The position numbers and the translations under genes are program-made. Positions 46,798 to 55,510 of a DNA stretch of 64,000 nt are shown here, one piece after another. The notes under the pieces are model-generated. The model did no database searches. It saw only the letters and a program-made list of their open reading frames with translations, and was not told the origin of the DNA. Position 1 is the stretch's first letter; every line of letters begins with the position of its first letter. Source of the DNA: Cereibacter azotoformans (GTDB lineage: Bacteria; Pseudomonadota; Alphaproteobacteria; Rhodobacterales; Rhodobacteraceae); assembly GCA_017599285.1 (NCBI GenBank), contig JAGFXX010000001.1, forward strand, positions 2,563,501-2,627,500, read 5' to 3'.

Positions 46798-47781
46798 ATG
46801 AAGTTTCCGATGCTTGCTGCGGGTTTCGTGCTGACGGCCGGGGTGGCCGCGGCGCAAACCCCCGTGTTGACCGTGCTGACCTACGACAGCTTCACCTCGG
46901 AATGGGGCCCCGGCCCGGCCGTCGAGACGGCGTTCGAGGAGGTCTGCGGCTGCGACCTGCGCTTCGTGGCGGCGGGCGACGGCGCGGCGCTGCTGGCGCG
47001 CCTCCAGCTCGAGGGGGCGCGGAGCGAGGCCGATGTCGTGGTGGGTCTCGATACCAACCTCACGGCGGCGGCGGCGGCCACGGGGCTTTTCGCCCCCCAT
47101 GGCGCGGCGGTCGAGGTCGATCTGCCGGTGGCGTGGGACGATCCCCTGTTCCTGCCCTTCGACTGGGGGTGGTTTGCCTTCGTCCATGATCGCAAGATGG
47201 CCGAGGTTCCGGGCTCCTTCGAGGAGCTTGCCGCCTCGGACGCCCGGATCGTCATTCAGGATCCGCGCAGCTCGACCCCCGGCCTTGGCCTGCTGATGTG
47301 GGTGAAGGCGGCCTACGGCGATCGCGCGCCCGAGATCTGGGGTGCGCTGGCCGACAATATCGTGACGGTGACGCCGGGATGGTCCGAGGCCTATGGTCTC
47401 TTCCTCGAGGGCGAGGCCGACATGGTGCTGAGCTACACGACCTCGCCCGCCTACCACCTGATCGCCGAAGAGGATGACAGCAAGGCCGCGGCCCCCTTCC
47501 GCGAGGGCCACTACCTGCAGGTCGAGGTGGCGGGCAAGCTCGCCGCCTCCGACCAGCCCGAGCTGGCCGACCGATTCCTCGCCTTCCTGCTCGAAGAGCC
47601 GGTGCAGTCGGTGCTGCCCACGACCAACTGGATGTATCCGGCCAGGTTGCCCGCCGGCGGGCTGCCCGAAGGGTTCGAGACGCTGGTCCGGCCCGATGTG
47701 TCGCTGCTTCTCTCGGCCGATGAGGCGCTCTCGCTGCGGCCGGAGGCCCTCCGCGAATGGCAAGACGCGCTGGCGCGCTGA
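46798..47781 (+). CDS. thiB: Thiamine ABC transporter substrate-binding protein
   Basis: A 327-residue periplasmic binding protein. A signal peptide ('AAGFVLTAGVAAAQ') is followed by 'LTVLTYDSFTSEWGPGPAVETAFEEVCGCDLRF'-type sequence characteristic of TbpA/ThiB. 'DVVVGLDTNL', 'PFDWGWFAFVHD' (aromatic ligand pocket) and 'YTTSPAYHLIAEED' also match. It captures thiamine and its phosphates. AGGAGG precedes the ATG. It overlaps thiP by 25 bases and is controlled by the TPP riboswitch. Confidence 0.95.
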   Translation: MKFPMLAAGFVLTAGVAAAQTPVLTVLTYDSFTSEWGPGPAVETAFEEVCGCDLRFVAAGDGAALLARLQLEGARSEADVVVGLDTNLTAAAAATGLFAPHGAAVEVDLPVAWDDPLFLPFDWGWFAFVHDRKMAEVPGSFEELAASDARIVIQDPRSSTPGLGLLMWVKAAYGDRAPEIWGALADNIVTVTPGWSEAYGLFLEGEADMVLSYTTSPAYHLIAEEDDSKAAAPFREGHYLQVEVAGKLAASDQPELADRFLAFLLEEPVQSVLPTTNWMYPARLPAGGLPEGFETLVRPDVSLLLSADEALSLRPEALREWQDALAR

Positions 47782-49271
47782 TCGTTGCCGCGGCCCTTGC
47801 CGCGCTGACGCTGGGGCCGCTCGCGCTGGTGATGGCGCGGGCGGGCGGCGGCGCGCTGGGGGCTGCCGACTGGGCCGCGCTGCGCTTCACGATCCTGCAG
47901 GCGGCGCTTTCGTCCCTCGTGTCGGTGCTGCTCGCCGTTCCGGTGGCGCGGGCGCTGGCGCGGCGCAGCTTTCCGGGCCGCGGGCTGATGATCGCGCTTC
48001 TGGGCGCGCCCTTCCTGCTGCCGGTCATTGTCGCCGTGCTGGGGATCATCGCGGTCTTCGGCCGGGCCGGCCTGTTCAATCGCGGGTTCGAGGCGCTGGG
48101 CCTGGCGCCCCTCTCGATCTACGGGCTGCATGGGGTGGTGCTGGCGCATGTCTTCTTCAACATGCCCTTCGCCGTCCGGCTGATCCTGCAGGGGTGGCTC
48201 GCCATTCCATCCGAGCGGTTCCGCCTCGCGGCGGCGCTGGGGTTCGGCCCGTCCGACGTCGCGCGGCACCTCGAGCGGCCGATGCTGCGCGAGGTGCTGC
48301 CGGGCGTGGTGCTCGTGGTCTTCGTGATCTGCCTGTCAAGCTTTGCCGTCGCCCTGACGCTGGGCGGGGGTCCGAGGGCCACGACGGTGGAGCTTGCGAT
48401 CTATCAGGCGCTCCGCTTCGAGTTCGACTTGGGGCGGGCGGCCTTGCTGGCCGCGCTGCAATTCACGATCTGTGGCGCGGCGGTGCTCGCCACGGGGGCC
48501 GTGGCCCTGCCCTCGGCCTTCGGAGCGGGCCTTGATCGCGCCGCCGTGCCCTTTGCGCCGCGTGGCTGGCGCCGAGTGGCGGATGCTCTCGTGTTGACAG
48601 CAGCGGCCGCCTTTCTTCTTCTGCCGATGGCCATGGTCGCGGCGCGCGGGCTGCCCGGACTGTTCCAGCTGCCGCCCGAAGTCTGGGCGGCTGCCGGCCG
48701 GTCGCTGTCGGTGGCGCTGCCTTCGGCCTTCCTGTCCGTCTCCGGGGCGTTGGTTCTGGCGCTGGCCTCTCCGCGATTCGGGCTGGTGGCCACGCTTCCG
48801 CTTGCGGCCTCGTCGCTCGTGCTCGGGACCGGGCTGTTCCTAGCCGTCCATCCGTTCCTGAATCCGACGCTGGTCGCGCTGCCGGTGACGATGCTGGTCA
48901 ATGCGGTCCTGTCGCTGCCCTTCGCCTACCGCATCCTCGCGCCCGAGGCCCGCGCGCTCGAGGCCGATTACGGGCGACTTGCTCAGGCGCTGGGGCTGGG
49001 CGGGCTGGCACGGCTCCGTTGGCTGACGCTGCCCCGGCTGCGGCGACCGCTCGGCTTTGCGTTGGGGGTTTCGGCGGCGCTGGCGATGGGGGATCTTGGC
49101 GTGATCGCGCTGTTCGCGGGGGAAGGCGGCGCCACGCTGCCGCTCTTGGTTCAGCGTCTGATGGGGGCCTACCGGCTCGAGCAGGCGGCGGGAGCGGCGC
49201 TTCTTCTGGTGCTGACCAGCTTTGCCCTGTTCTGGATCTTTGACCGTGGAGGCCGCCATGCTGCATCTTGA
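47757..49271 (+). CDS. thiP: Thiamine ABC transporter permease
   Basis: A 504-residue permease with two fused binding-protein-dependent transport modules. Each has an EAA loop ('ERFRLAAALGFGPSDVARHLERPML' and 'LEADYGRLAQALGLGGLARLRWLTLPRLRRPL'). About twelve hydrophobic segments are visible. It forms the channel for thiamine import with ThiQ and ThiB. The start lies within the end of thiB, and the end overlaps thiQ by 14 bases. Confidence 0.94.
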   Translation: MARRAGALIVAAALAALTLGPLALVMARAGGGALGAADWAALRFTILQAALSSLVSVLLAVPVARALARRSFPGRGLMIALLGAPFLLPVIVAVLGIIAVFGRAGLFNRGFEALGLAPLSIYGLHGVVLAHVFFNMPFAVRLILQGWLAIPSERFRLAAALGFGPSDVARHLERPMLREVLPGVVLVVFVICLSSFAVALTLGGGPRATTVELAIYQALRFEFDLGRAALLAALQFTICGAAVLATGAVALPSAFGAGLDRAAVPFAPRGWRRVADALVLTAAAAFLLLPMAMVAARGLPGLFQLPPEVWAAAGRSLSVALPSAFLSVSGALVLALASPRFGLVATLPLAASSLVLGTGLFLAVHPFLNPTLVALPVTMLVNAVLSLPFAYRILAPEARALEADYGRLAQALGLGGLARLRWLTLPRLRRPLGFALGVSAALAMGDLGVIALFAGEGGATLPLLVQRLMGAYRLEQAAGAALLLVLTSFALFWIFDRGGRHAAS

Positions 49272-49953
49272 CCGGGTGGGGGTGCGGCTCGGCAGCTTCA
49301 CCCTCAGCGCCGACTGGCAGGCGGCCGCGGGCGAGCGTCTGGCCGTGATCGGGCCGTCCGGCGGGGGCAAGTCCACGCTGCTGATGGCGATCGCGGGCTT
49401 CGTCGCGTTGGCGGAGGGGAGGGTGCTCTGGCAGGGCCGTGATCTCGGGCCCATGGCCCCGGGCGAGCGGCCGGTGAGCATCCTGTTTCAGGATCAGAAC
49501 CTCTTCCCGCACCTCACGCTGCGCGAAAACCTGGGGCTCGGCCTGTCGCCGCGGCTGCGGCTCGGACCGCGGGACAGGGAGCGGATCGAGGCCGCGCTTG
49601 AGCGTGTCGGTCTGTCGGGACTCGGCGATGCGCGGCCGGGGCGGCTGTCGGGCGGCCAGCAGGGGAGGGCGGCGCTGGCCCGCGCCCTCCTCCGGGCGCG
49701 GCCGATCCTCTTGCTGGACGAACCCTTCGCCGCCCTTGGTCCCGCGCTCAAGTCCGAGATGCTGACGCTGGTGGCCGAGATCGCCGCCGAAACGCAGGCC
49801 ACGGTGCTGATGGTGACCCACGATCCCGAGGATACCCGCCGCTTTGCCGGGCGGACGGTGCTGGTGGCGGAGGGTCTCGCCCAGCCGCCGCGCGAGACCG
49901 AGGCGCTCTTTGCCGATCCGCCGCCCGCTTTGCGGCACTATCTCGGCACCTGA
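49258..49953 (+). CDS. thiQ: Thiamine ABC transporter ATPase
   Basis: A 231-residue ABC ATPase: Walker A 'GPSGGGKSTLL', signature 'LSGGQQGRAALARAL' and Walker B 'ILLLDEPFAALGP', followed by His-switch 'LMVTHDPEDTRRF'. It energises ThiP. ATG 49258 is in the end of thiP. The normal order thiBPQ supports the specificity. Confidence 0.94.
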   Translation: MLHLDRVGVRLGSFTLSADWQAAAGERLAVIGPSGGGKSTLLMAIAGFVALAEGRVLWQGRDLGPMAPGERPVSILFQDQNLFPHLTLRENLGLGLSPRLRLGPRDRERIEAALERVGLSGLGDARPGRLSGGQQGRAALARALLRARPILLLDEPFAALGPALKSEMLTLVAEIAAETQATVLMVTHDPEDTRRFAGRTVLVAEGLAQPPRETEALFADPPPALRHYLGT

Positions 49954-49969
49954 TCGGGCCCTTGAAATG

Positions 49970-49999
49970 CCGAAGGCCCCGCGCGAGCGGGGCCTTCGG
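49970..49999. terminator. Bidirectional terminator between thiQ and petC
   Basis: A 13-bp perfect stem (49970-49982 with 49987-49999) around GCGA, between two convergent operons. It is one of the most stable hairpins in the window. Confidence 0.85.
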
Positions 50000-50016
50000 G
50001 TCGATCCGTTGCGGGA

Positions 50017-50877
50017 TCAGGCTTCGGTCTTCTTCTTGCCCTTCACGCCGGCCCAGAGCCGCTTGTTCGTCAGGTAGAGCAGGACGGACAGGACGGTCAG
50101 GAACATCACGGCGGTGAAGCCGGCCTGCTTGCGGGCCATCATCTTCGGCTCGGCCGTCCACATCAGGAAGGCCGAGACATCTTCGGCCATCGCGTGAACG
50201 CTGGCATCGTGGCCGTCGGAATATTCCACAAGATCATCCATGAGCGGAGGCGGCATGGCGATCCAGCTGCCGGCCACGGTCTTGACGCCATTGGCATCCT
50301 TGCAGCTGTCCGGCACCGCGCCGTTCTGGAACACGCGGTTGTAGTAGTAGCCGTCGGGTTCGTTGTCGATGGCGCACTTCGGCGGCTCATCCGGGTAGCC
50401 GGTGAGGATCGAGAACATGTACTCGGCCCCGCCCATCCCGTTGAAGAGCTGGCTGAGACCCGTGCCCATCGGGCCGTGGAAGCCCGCGCGCGACTTCGTC
50501 ATCAGGCTGAGGTCGGGCGCGTTCTCAAGCTGCGAGACCGGGAAGTGGTCGGTCGGCGCGCCGTCGCGGTCCTCGCCGGTCTCGGCATCCACCACCGTGA
50601 ACTGGGTGGCATAGGCCCGGACCTGGTCCTCGGGCAGCTCGGGGCCGCCCTTGTCCGAGAGGCTGCGGATCGGGACATACTTCAGCCCGTGGCAGGCCGA
50701 GCAGACCTCGGTATAGACCTGAAGGCCGCGTTGCAGCTGGTGCTGGTCGAAGGTGCCGAACGGGCCCTCGAACACGAAGTCCACATCCTCGATATGGCCG
50801 GCGCCACCGGCCGCCATCGCAGCCCCGCCCGAAAGGGCGAGCGCCGTGACGGCTGTGAGAGTGAGTTTCCGGATCAT
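50017..50877 (-). CDS. petC: Cytochrome c1 of the bc1 complex
   Basis: A 286-residue haem-binding subunit. A signal peptide ('[18 protein letters not shown]') is followed by the haem motif 'CSACHG' (mature His ligand after the second Cys). The second ligand Met lies in the '[13 protein letters not shown]' to '[13 protein letters not shown]' region. One C-terminal anchor helix ('[14 protein letters not shown]') ends in the lysine tail. The extra loop with cysteines ('PPKCAID', 'PDSCKD') is the disulfide feature of Rhodobacter c1. ATG 50877 is used; a GTG two codons earlier is possible. It lies 17 bases after petB. Confidence 0.98.
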   Translation of the reverse strand: MIRKLTLTAVTALALSGGAAMAAGGAGHIEDVDFVFEGPFGTFDQHQLQRGLQVYTEVCSACHGLKYVPIRSLSDKGGPELPEDQVRAYATQFTVVDAETGEDRDGAPTDHFPVSQLENAPDLSLMTKSRAGFHGPMGTGLSQLFNGMGGAEYMFSILTGYPDEPPKCAIDNEPDGYYYNRVFQNGAVPDSCKDANGVKTVAGSWIAMPPPLMDDLVEYSDGHDASVHAMAEDVSAFLMWTAEPKMMARKQAGFTAVMFLTVLSVLLYLTNKRLWAGVKGKKKTEA

Positions 50878-50894
50878 CGTCACTGTCCTTTCCC

Positions 50895-52232
50895 TTACTC
50901 GGCCACGACGGTTTTCGTGCCGCCGGTTTCCGGCGAGTAGTGGGCGTTGAAGTCTTCCTCGATGGTCGCGGGCGCGGCCAGCGGCTTCTCGATGGCGCCA
51001 AGGATCGGCAGGATCACCAGGAAGTAGGCGAACCAGTAGGTCGAGGCGATCAGCGAGATCCAGTCGTAGGGGAAGTCGGTCTGCTGCGCGCCGACCCAGG
51101 TGAGCACCACGAAGTCCACGACCAGAAGCCAGAAGTAGATCTTGAACATCGGGCGGTAGCGGCCCGACCGCACCGGCGAGGTGTCAAGCCACGGCACCAG
51201 CGCCATCACGAGGATCGCGCCGAACATCGCGAGCACGCCGAAGAACTTGGCGTCAACGATGCCGAAGGTGATGAACTGGACGATCTGCACCACCCAGACG
51301 TCGGCGGTGAAGGCGCGCAGGATCGCGTAGAACGGCAGGAAGTACCATTCGGGCACGATATGCGCCGGCGTCGAGAGCGGGTTGGCCTCGATGTAGTTGT
51401 CGGGGTGGCCGAGGTAGTTCGGCATGAAGCCGACGATGGCGAAGAACACCAGCAGGACGACGGCGAGAGCGAAGAGGTCCTTGATGATGAAGTAGGGCCA
51501 GAAGGGAAGCGCGTCCTTCTGGGCTTCCGCCTTGGAGGTGCGGCGGACTTCGACGCCGGTCGGGTTGTTGTTGCCGGTGGCATGGAAGGCCCAGACGTGG
51601 ATCGCGACGAGGGCGACGATCACGAAGGGCAGCAGATAGTGCAGCGAGAAGAAGCGGTTGAGCGTCGCGTTGTCCACCGCCGGGCCGCCGAGCAGCCAGG
51701 TCTGGATCGGCGCGCCGATGCCCGGGATCGCGCCGAAGAGGCCGGTGATCACGGTGGCGCCCCAGAAGGACATCTGACCCCACGGAAGCACATAGCCCAT
51801 GAAGGCCGTGGCCATCATCGCGAGGTAGATCAGCATGCCGACGATCCAGGTGATCTCGCGCGGGGCCTTGTAGCTGCCGTAGTAGAGGCCGCGGAAGATG
51901 TGCAGATAGACGGCGATGAAGAACAGCGAGGCGCCGTTGGCATGCAGGTAGCGCATCATGTGGCCGGCGTTCACGTTGCGCATGATGTGCTCGACCGAGG
52001 CAAAGGCCAGATCGACATGCGGGGTGTAGTGCATCGCGAGAATGATGCCGGTGACGATCTGCAGCACGAGGCAGAACACCAGCACGACACCCCAGATCCA
52101 CATCCAGTTCAGGTTCTTGGGTGTGGGGATCATGATCGTGTCATAGGCCAGCGCCACGATCGGCAGCCGGCGGTGCAGCCACTTCTCGATGCCTGTCCGC
52201 GGCTCGTAGTGGTCGTGGGGGATTCCGGACAT
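50895..52232 (-). CDS. petB: Cytochrome b of the bc1 complex
   Basis: A 445-residue membrane subunit with eight helices. The four haem-ligand histidines lie in helices B and D ('[29 protein letters not shown]' region and '[23 protein letters not shown]' region). The Qo-site 'PEWY' motif is present ('[17 protein letters not shown]'). It is normal length for Rhodobacter. It carries the Qo and Qi sites that oxidise and reduce ubiquinone and is essential for bc1-dependent respiration and photosynthesis. Confidence 0.99.
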   Translation of the reverse strand: MSGIPHDHYEPRTGIEKWLHRRLPIVALAYDTIMIPTPKNLNWMWIWGVVLVFCLVLQIVTGIILAMHYTPHVDLAFASVEHIMRNVNAGHMMRYLHANGASLFFIAVYLHIFRGLYYGSYKAPREITWIVGMLIYLAMMATAFMGYVLPWGQMSFWGATVITGLFGAIPGIGAPIQTWLLGGPAVDNATLNRFFSLHYLLPFVIVALVAIHVWAFHATGNNNPTGVEVRRTSKAEAQKDALPFWPYFIIKDLFALAVVLLVFFAIVGFMPNYLGHPDNYIEANPLSTPAHIVPEWYFLPFYAILRAFTADVWVVQIVQFITFGIVDAKFFGVLAMFGAILVMALVPWLDTSPVRSGRYRPMFKIYFWLLVVDFVVLTWVGAQQTDFPYDWISLIASTYWFAYFLVILPILGAIEKPLAAPATIEEDFNAHYSPETGGTKTVVAE

Positions 52233-52242
52233 GGCTTGTTCC

Positions 52243-52806
52243 TTACCCGAGCTGGATGGTGGTTTCGTCGATGAACTGGGCGAGCGGGATCGGCAGGTTC
52301 TCGGGGGCCGGGCCCTTGCGGATGCGGCCGGCGCTGTCGTAGTGCGACCCGTGGCAGGGGCAGAACCAGCCGCCGAAGTCGCCCGAGGCGCCGCCGATCG
52401 GCACGCAGCCGAGGTGCGTGCAGACCCCCCACATCACCAGCCACTCGCCGGCTTCGTCCAGCGTGCGGTTCTGGTCGGAAGCATCGGCTCCGCCCTCGAT
52501 GTTGGCGTTGCGCGCGCTCTGGTCCGGGAGTTGGCTCAGCTGCACCGCACGGGCGGCCTCGATGTCGACCTCGGTGCGGCGGCGGATGAAGATCGGCTTG
52601 CCAAGGAACTTGACCGTAAGCTGAACGCCCGGATCGACGGCGCTGACATCGACGAAGATGGAGGCGAGAGCCTGCACGTCAGCCGATGGGTTCATCTGGT
52701 TGATCAGCGGCCAGACGGCGGCCCCGGTGGCCACCGCCCCGGCCCCGGCCGTGGCATAATACAGGAAATCCCTGCGGGTGCCTGCGTGATCTTCTGCGTT
52801 GGACAC
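52243..52806 (-). CDS. petA: Rieske iron-sulfur protein of the bc1 complex
   Basis: A 187-residue 2Fe-2S subunit. The N-terminus has a twin-arginine-type signal anchor ('[26 protein letters not shown]') which is retained. Cluster ligands are in 'CTHLGC' and 'CPCHGSHYD', with the disulfide Cys pair included. The start is GTG 52806, preceded by AAGGGAG; the frame upstream stays open but is not homologous. It is first of petABC; electrons move from quinol to the Rieske cluster to cytochrome c1. Confidence 0.98.
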   Translation of the reverse strand: MSNAEDHAGTRRDFLYYATAGAGAVATGAAVWPLINQMNPSADVQALASIFVDVSAVDPGVQLTVKFLGKPIFIRRRTEVDIEAARAVQLSQLPDQSARNANIEGGADASDQNRTLDEAGEWLVMWGVCTHLGCVPIGGASGDFGGWFCPCHGSHYDSAGRIRKGPAPENLPIPLAQFIDETTIQLG

Positions 52807-53086
52807 GAGAACTTCTCCCTTCCTCGGGCCGCTGCAGGCCCACAAGATGACCGGGCCGCGCAAACGCAGCCTTGCCTGTCGCCTTCTAATTCCCATGCGG
52901 CGTTGCGTCCAGCGGACAAACAGGCGCAGCAGATGTTTGAAGAGGGCCTTACATGCCGGTTTGGCGGCCACTTCCGGTGACCTGCTGCTGCAGGAATCGT
53001 CACGAGTGCGTGAGGGCGAGGGCGATTCCGCCGAAGATCGCGGGCCGGAGCGGCGCGGATCTCATCGGCCAGGGCGCGGCAGCGGC
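52807..53086. other. Upstream region of petABC, no gene recognised
   Basis: About 280 bases between petA and the palindrome after the GST gene. It should contain the petABC promoter on the minus strand. I see a TTGTCC at about 52919 but no convincing -10 pair. The frame upstream of petA is open but shows no recognisable protein. Confidence 0.5.
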
Positions 53087-53117
53087 ACCGGTCATTCGCG
53101 CTTCGCGAATGACCGGT
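53087..53117. repeat. Perfect 31-bp palindrome after the GST gene (copy 2)
   Basis: Fourteen-base arms (ACCGGTCATTCGCG and complement) with a CTT centre, starting seven bases beyond the stop of the minus-strand GST gene. It is the same element as 37536-37564, in the opposite reading. Confidence 0.8.
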
Positions 53118-53124
53118 CCGAGTC

Positions 53125-53733
53125 TCAGCCGACGGGCGCGGTCGCGATCATGGAGGGGCGCTGGCTGAAGCCGGCCTCCCAGCCGGCCAGCGCCGGGTGG
53201 GCCGCGCGCCAGGTGCGCCCGGCGTGGCGGAAGTCCAGATAGGCGAGCGCGCAGCCCATCGCGATCTGGCCGATATCCAGCGGGCCGCAGAGCTGGCTCA
53301 TCCAGCGGGCCTCGACGGCCTGAAGGCTGCGGGCGATCTTGCTCCATTGCCCTTCGATCCAGGGCTCGTGACGCTTCTCCTCGGGCCGGGTGCGGATTTC
53401 ATAGACCATCAGCACCGCCGCCTCGAGAATCCCGTCGGCCGTCGCCTCGAGGGTCAGCGCATCCCAGAGCCGGGGCGGCGGCGGGTAGAGGCCCGCGTTC
53501 GCGACCGAGTCGAGGTAGCGGCAGATCACCCGGCTGTCATAGAGGGCGGGCCCCTCCTCCCGCTCGAGCACCGGGATCTTGCCAAGCGGGTTCAGCGCGA
53601 GGGGCAGCGTGCCCGGATCGACGGGCGTGCCACCGGCCACCACCCGCTCGACCTGATCGGCAAGCCCTGTCTCGTGCAGCACGACATCCACCTTGCGCAC
53701 GAAGGGCGAGGTGGCGGACGCATGGAGGCGCAT
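53125..53733 (-). CDS. Glutathione S-transferase family protein
   Basis: A 202-residue GST-like protein. The N-terminal thioredoxin fold starts 'MRLHASATSPFVRKVDVVLHE' (Ser in the glutathione site), with 'GKIPVLEREEG' and 'LYDSRVICRYLDS'. The C-terminal helical domain has 'GQIAMGCALAYLDFR'. It resembles the YibF type. Substrate unknown. It follows a small membrane protein gene by three bases and ends seven bases before the palindromic element, which probably terminates it. Confidence 0.87.
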   Translation of the reverse strand: MRLHASATSPFVRKVDVVLHETGLADQVERVVAGGTPVDPGTLPLALNPLGKIPVLEREEGPALYDSRVICRYLDSVANAGLYPPPPRLWDALTLEATADGILEAAVLMVYEIRTRPEEKRHEPWIEGQWSKIARSLQAVEARWMSQLCGPLDIGQIAMGCALAYLDFRHAGRTWRAAHPALAGWEAGFSQRPSMIATAPVG

Positions 53734-53736
53734 GGG

Positions 53737-54033
53737 TCACACTTTCCGGATGCGAAGCCTGCCGAGCCAGGCCGCGTCGATCTCGACGCCTCCGCCCGAC
53801 CAGGTGAGGGTGCGGCGGACTCTTGCGGCGGCGTTGGTCTGGCGCGTGTCCGCCGAGGCGCGATCGGCCGGACGGTGGAGCGAAAGTCCCTCGCCCAGAT
53901 CGTCGAGGGCATCCTCGGCCCTCTGGTCGGTGCGACCCGGGCGGACGATGGCGCGGCGGGCGAGCCAGACGAGTCCGGCGACGGCACCGGCGCGCAGCGC
54001 GAAGGCGGCGACGGGAACGATGGGCAGGGGCAT
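53737..54033 (-). CDS. Small single-pass membrane protein of unknown function
   Basis: A 98-residue protein. Residues about 2-27 form one hydrophobic helix ('LPIVPVAAFALRAGAVAGLVWLA'), followed by a charged cytoplasmic or periplasmic tail with 'DALDDLGEGLSLHRPADRA' and 'RRTLTWSGGGVEIDAAWLGRLRIRKV'. ATG 54033 has GAGGAGG upstream; the frame continues 18 codons further without support. It forms a two-gene unit with the GST. I do not recognise the family. Confidence 0.7.
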   Translation of the reverse strand: MPLPIVPVAAFALRAGAVAGLVWLARRAIVRPGRTDQRAEDALDDLGEGLSLHRPADRASADTRQTNAAARVRRTLTWSGGGVEIDAAWLGRLRIRKV

Positions 54034-54180
54034 GGCGACCTCCTCTGTCGGCCCCCGGATGGTAGGGCGGAGGTCCGGCTCTGGCAACCGCCCTGCCGGG
54101 GCCGGGTAAACGGCCCGCCACGGCGTCGCTCCGCGGCCTGCGCCTCTGGCGGGGTTCCACCGCGGGGCGCTGGATATGAG

Positions 54181-54212
54181 AAGGCCGCCTCGGGATGGTC
54201 CCGGGCGGCCTT
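54181..54212. terminator. Hairpin terminator after rpmJ
   Basis: A nested stem: AAGGCCGCC (54181-54189) with GGCGGCCTT (54204-54212), inside it CGGGA with TCCCG around TGG. It lies 24 bases beyond the rpmJ stop. Confidence 0.75.
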
Positions 54213-54236
54213 TCTGTCCCTCGAAGTCCGAAGCGA

Positions 54237-54362
54237 TCAGCCCTGGCGGGCCTTGTAACGCTTCTGCGTCTTGTTGATCACATAGACGCGGCCCTTGCGG
54301 CGCACGACCTGGCAGTCGCGGTGGCGCAGCTTGAGCGAGCGGAGCGAGTTCGCAACCTTCAT
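54237..54362 (-). CDS. rpmJ: Ribosomal protein L36 (zinc-free type)
   Basis: A 41-codon minus-strand frame from ATG 54362 to TGA 54237. The product starts [17 protein letters not shown], continues '[17 protein letters not shown]' and ends 'YKARQG'. It is the short L36 with one cysteine rather than a zinc ribbon, as is usual in alphaproteobacteria. It is part of the large ribosomal subunit. It lies alone between a tRNA-Val and the small membrane protein. Confidence 0.96.
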   Translation of the reverse strand: MKVANSLRSLKLRHRDCQVVRRKGRVYVINKTQKRYKARQG

Positions 54363-54432
54363 CTCTCTTCTCCCTTTCGCGGCGCGCGTGCGCCTTGAAA
54401 AAACGATGCCCCCGAACCGGGGGCGGTGAAAA

Positions 54433-54507
54433 TGGTGGGCGGTACTGGGATCGAACCAGTGACCACTACGATGTCAACGTAGTGCTCTACCGCTGAGCTA
54501 ACCGCCC
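54433..54507 (-). tRNA. tRNA-Val (anticodon GAC)
   Basis: A 75-nt tRNA with encoded CCA on the minus strand. The acceptor pairs GGGCGGT/ACCGCCC, the D arm is 'TAGCTCAGCGGTAGAGC', the anticodon stem CTACG/CGTAG holds GAC, and the T loop is GGTTCGATCCC. It is about 70 bases upstream of rpmJ on the same strand. Confidence 0.95.
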
Positions 54508-54649
54508 ACTCTGACTTCGGCCGTGTCATCCTGCGGAAGGATGGACGAAGCCGCGTCGGTGCGCTGGTCTATAAATAGAGTCGGCGGGGTGTTCAAGGGG
54601 TTTTGGAGGGCTAGAAAATGAAGCACTATCGGGCGGTGAAGGAACCCAG

Positions 54650-55510
54650 ATGACCCCGGACGCCTATACGCTGATCCGCCCGGAAAGGCGCGACACATCC
54701 GTGATCTTTTCCTCGCCGCACAGCGGGCGGGATTACCCGGCCGCGCTGGTGGGGCGCACGATTCTCGACGAGCGGACGCTGCGTTCCTCGGAAGATGCCT
54801 TCGTGGACGAGCTTCTGGCCCCGGCACCGCTGCTGGGGGCGCCGCTCCTGCTGGCCCGTATTCCGCGCGCCTATGTGGACATGAACCGCGCCGCCGACGA
54901 GATGGATCCGGCGCTGATCGAGGGGATCTCGCGCGCGCCGCACAATCCGCGCGTCAGTTCGGGACTGGGAGTGATTCCGCGAGTCGTGGCGAACGGGCGG
55001 TCGATCTACCGCGGCAAGATGCCCCTCTCGGAAGCCGAGGCGCGGATCGCCCGCTACTGGACGCCCTATCATCGGGCGCTGCGCGACCTGATCGACGAGA
55101 GCCGCACCCTGTTCGACGAGGCGGTTCTCGTCGATTGCCACTCGATGCCGCACGAGGCGATCGAGACTCACGCCCGGCCCGGCCAGCCCACGCCCGAGGT
55201 CGTGCTGGGGGACCGTTTTGGCGCGGCCGCCTCGCGCGAGGTGGTGGACCGGATCGAGGAGGCCTTCGTCTCGGCGGGCCTGCGCGTGGTGCGCAACGCG
55301 CCCTTTGCAGGGGCCTATATCGCGCAGGCCTACGGCCGCCCCTCGCGCAACCAGCATGTCGTGCAGGTCGAGGTGGACCGCTCTCTCTACATGGACGAGA
55401 TGCGCATCGAGCGCAGCGCGCGCTTTCCGGCCTTTGCCGAGCTGATGGCCTCGGTCGTGTCCGAGATTGCCGGGGTGGGCCGGCCCGCGATGCCCCTGGC
55501 CGCCGAGTGA
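54650..55510 (+). CDS. N-formylglutamate amidohydrolase family protein
   Basis: A 286-residue member of the FGase (HutG-like) family, which hydrolyses N-formylglutamate in histidine breakdown or related amides. 'VIFSSPHSGRDYP' carries the first metal ligand region, 'RIPRAYVDMNRAADEMD' the next, then 'VLVDCHSMPHEA' and 'GRPSRNQHVVQVEVDRSLYMDE'. No other hut genes are nearby, so a histidine role is not supported by context. It ends directly against the convergent dinB. Confidence 0.87.
   Translation: MTPDAYTLIRPERRDTSVIFSSPHSGRDYPAALVGRTILDERTLRSSEDAFVDELLAPAPLLGAPLLLARIPRAYVDMNRAADEMDPALIEGISRAPHNPRVSSGLGVIPRVVANGRSIYRGKMPLSEAEARIARYWTPYHRALRDLIDESRTLFDEAVLVDCHSMPHEAIETHARPGQPTPEVVLGDRFGAAASREVVDRIEEAFVSAGLRVVRNAPFAGAYIAQAYGRPSRNQHVVQVEVDRSLYMDEMRIERSARFPAFAELMASVVSEIAGVGRPAMPLAAE

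Noticed and set aside
52807..52971. Longer Rieske protein with about 55 more residues
   Set aside because: The added Arg-rich sequence would precede the twin-arginine signal and is not found in known Rieske proteins; GTG 52806 is preceded by AAGGGAG.
53033..53062. A short minus-strand peptide frame upstream of petA ([13 protein letters not shown]...)
   Set aside because: It is only 21 codons, without a convincing ribosome-binding site; most likely chance.
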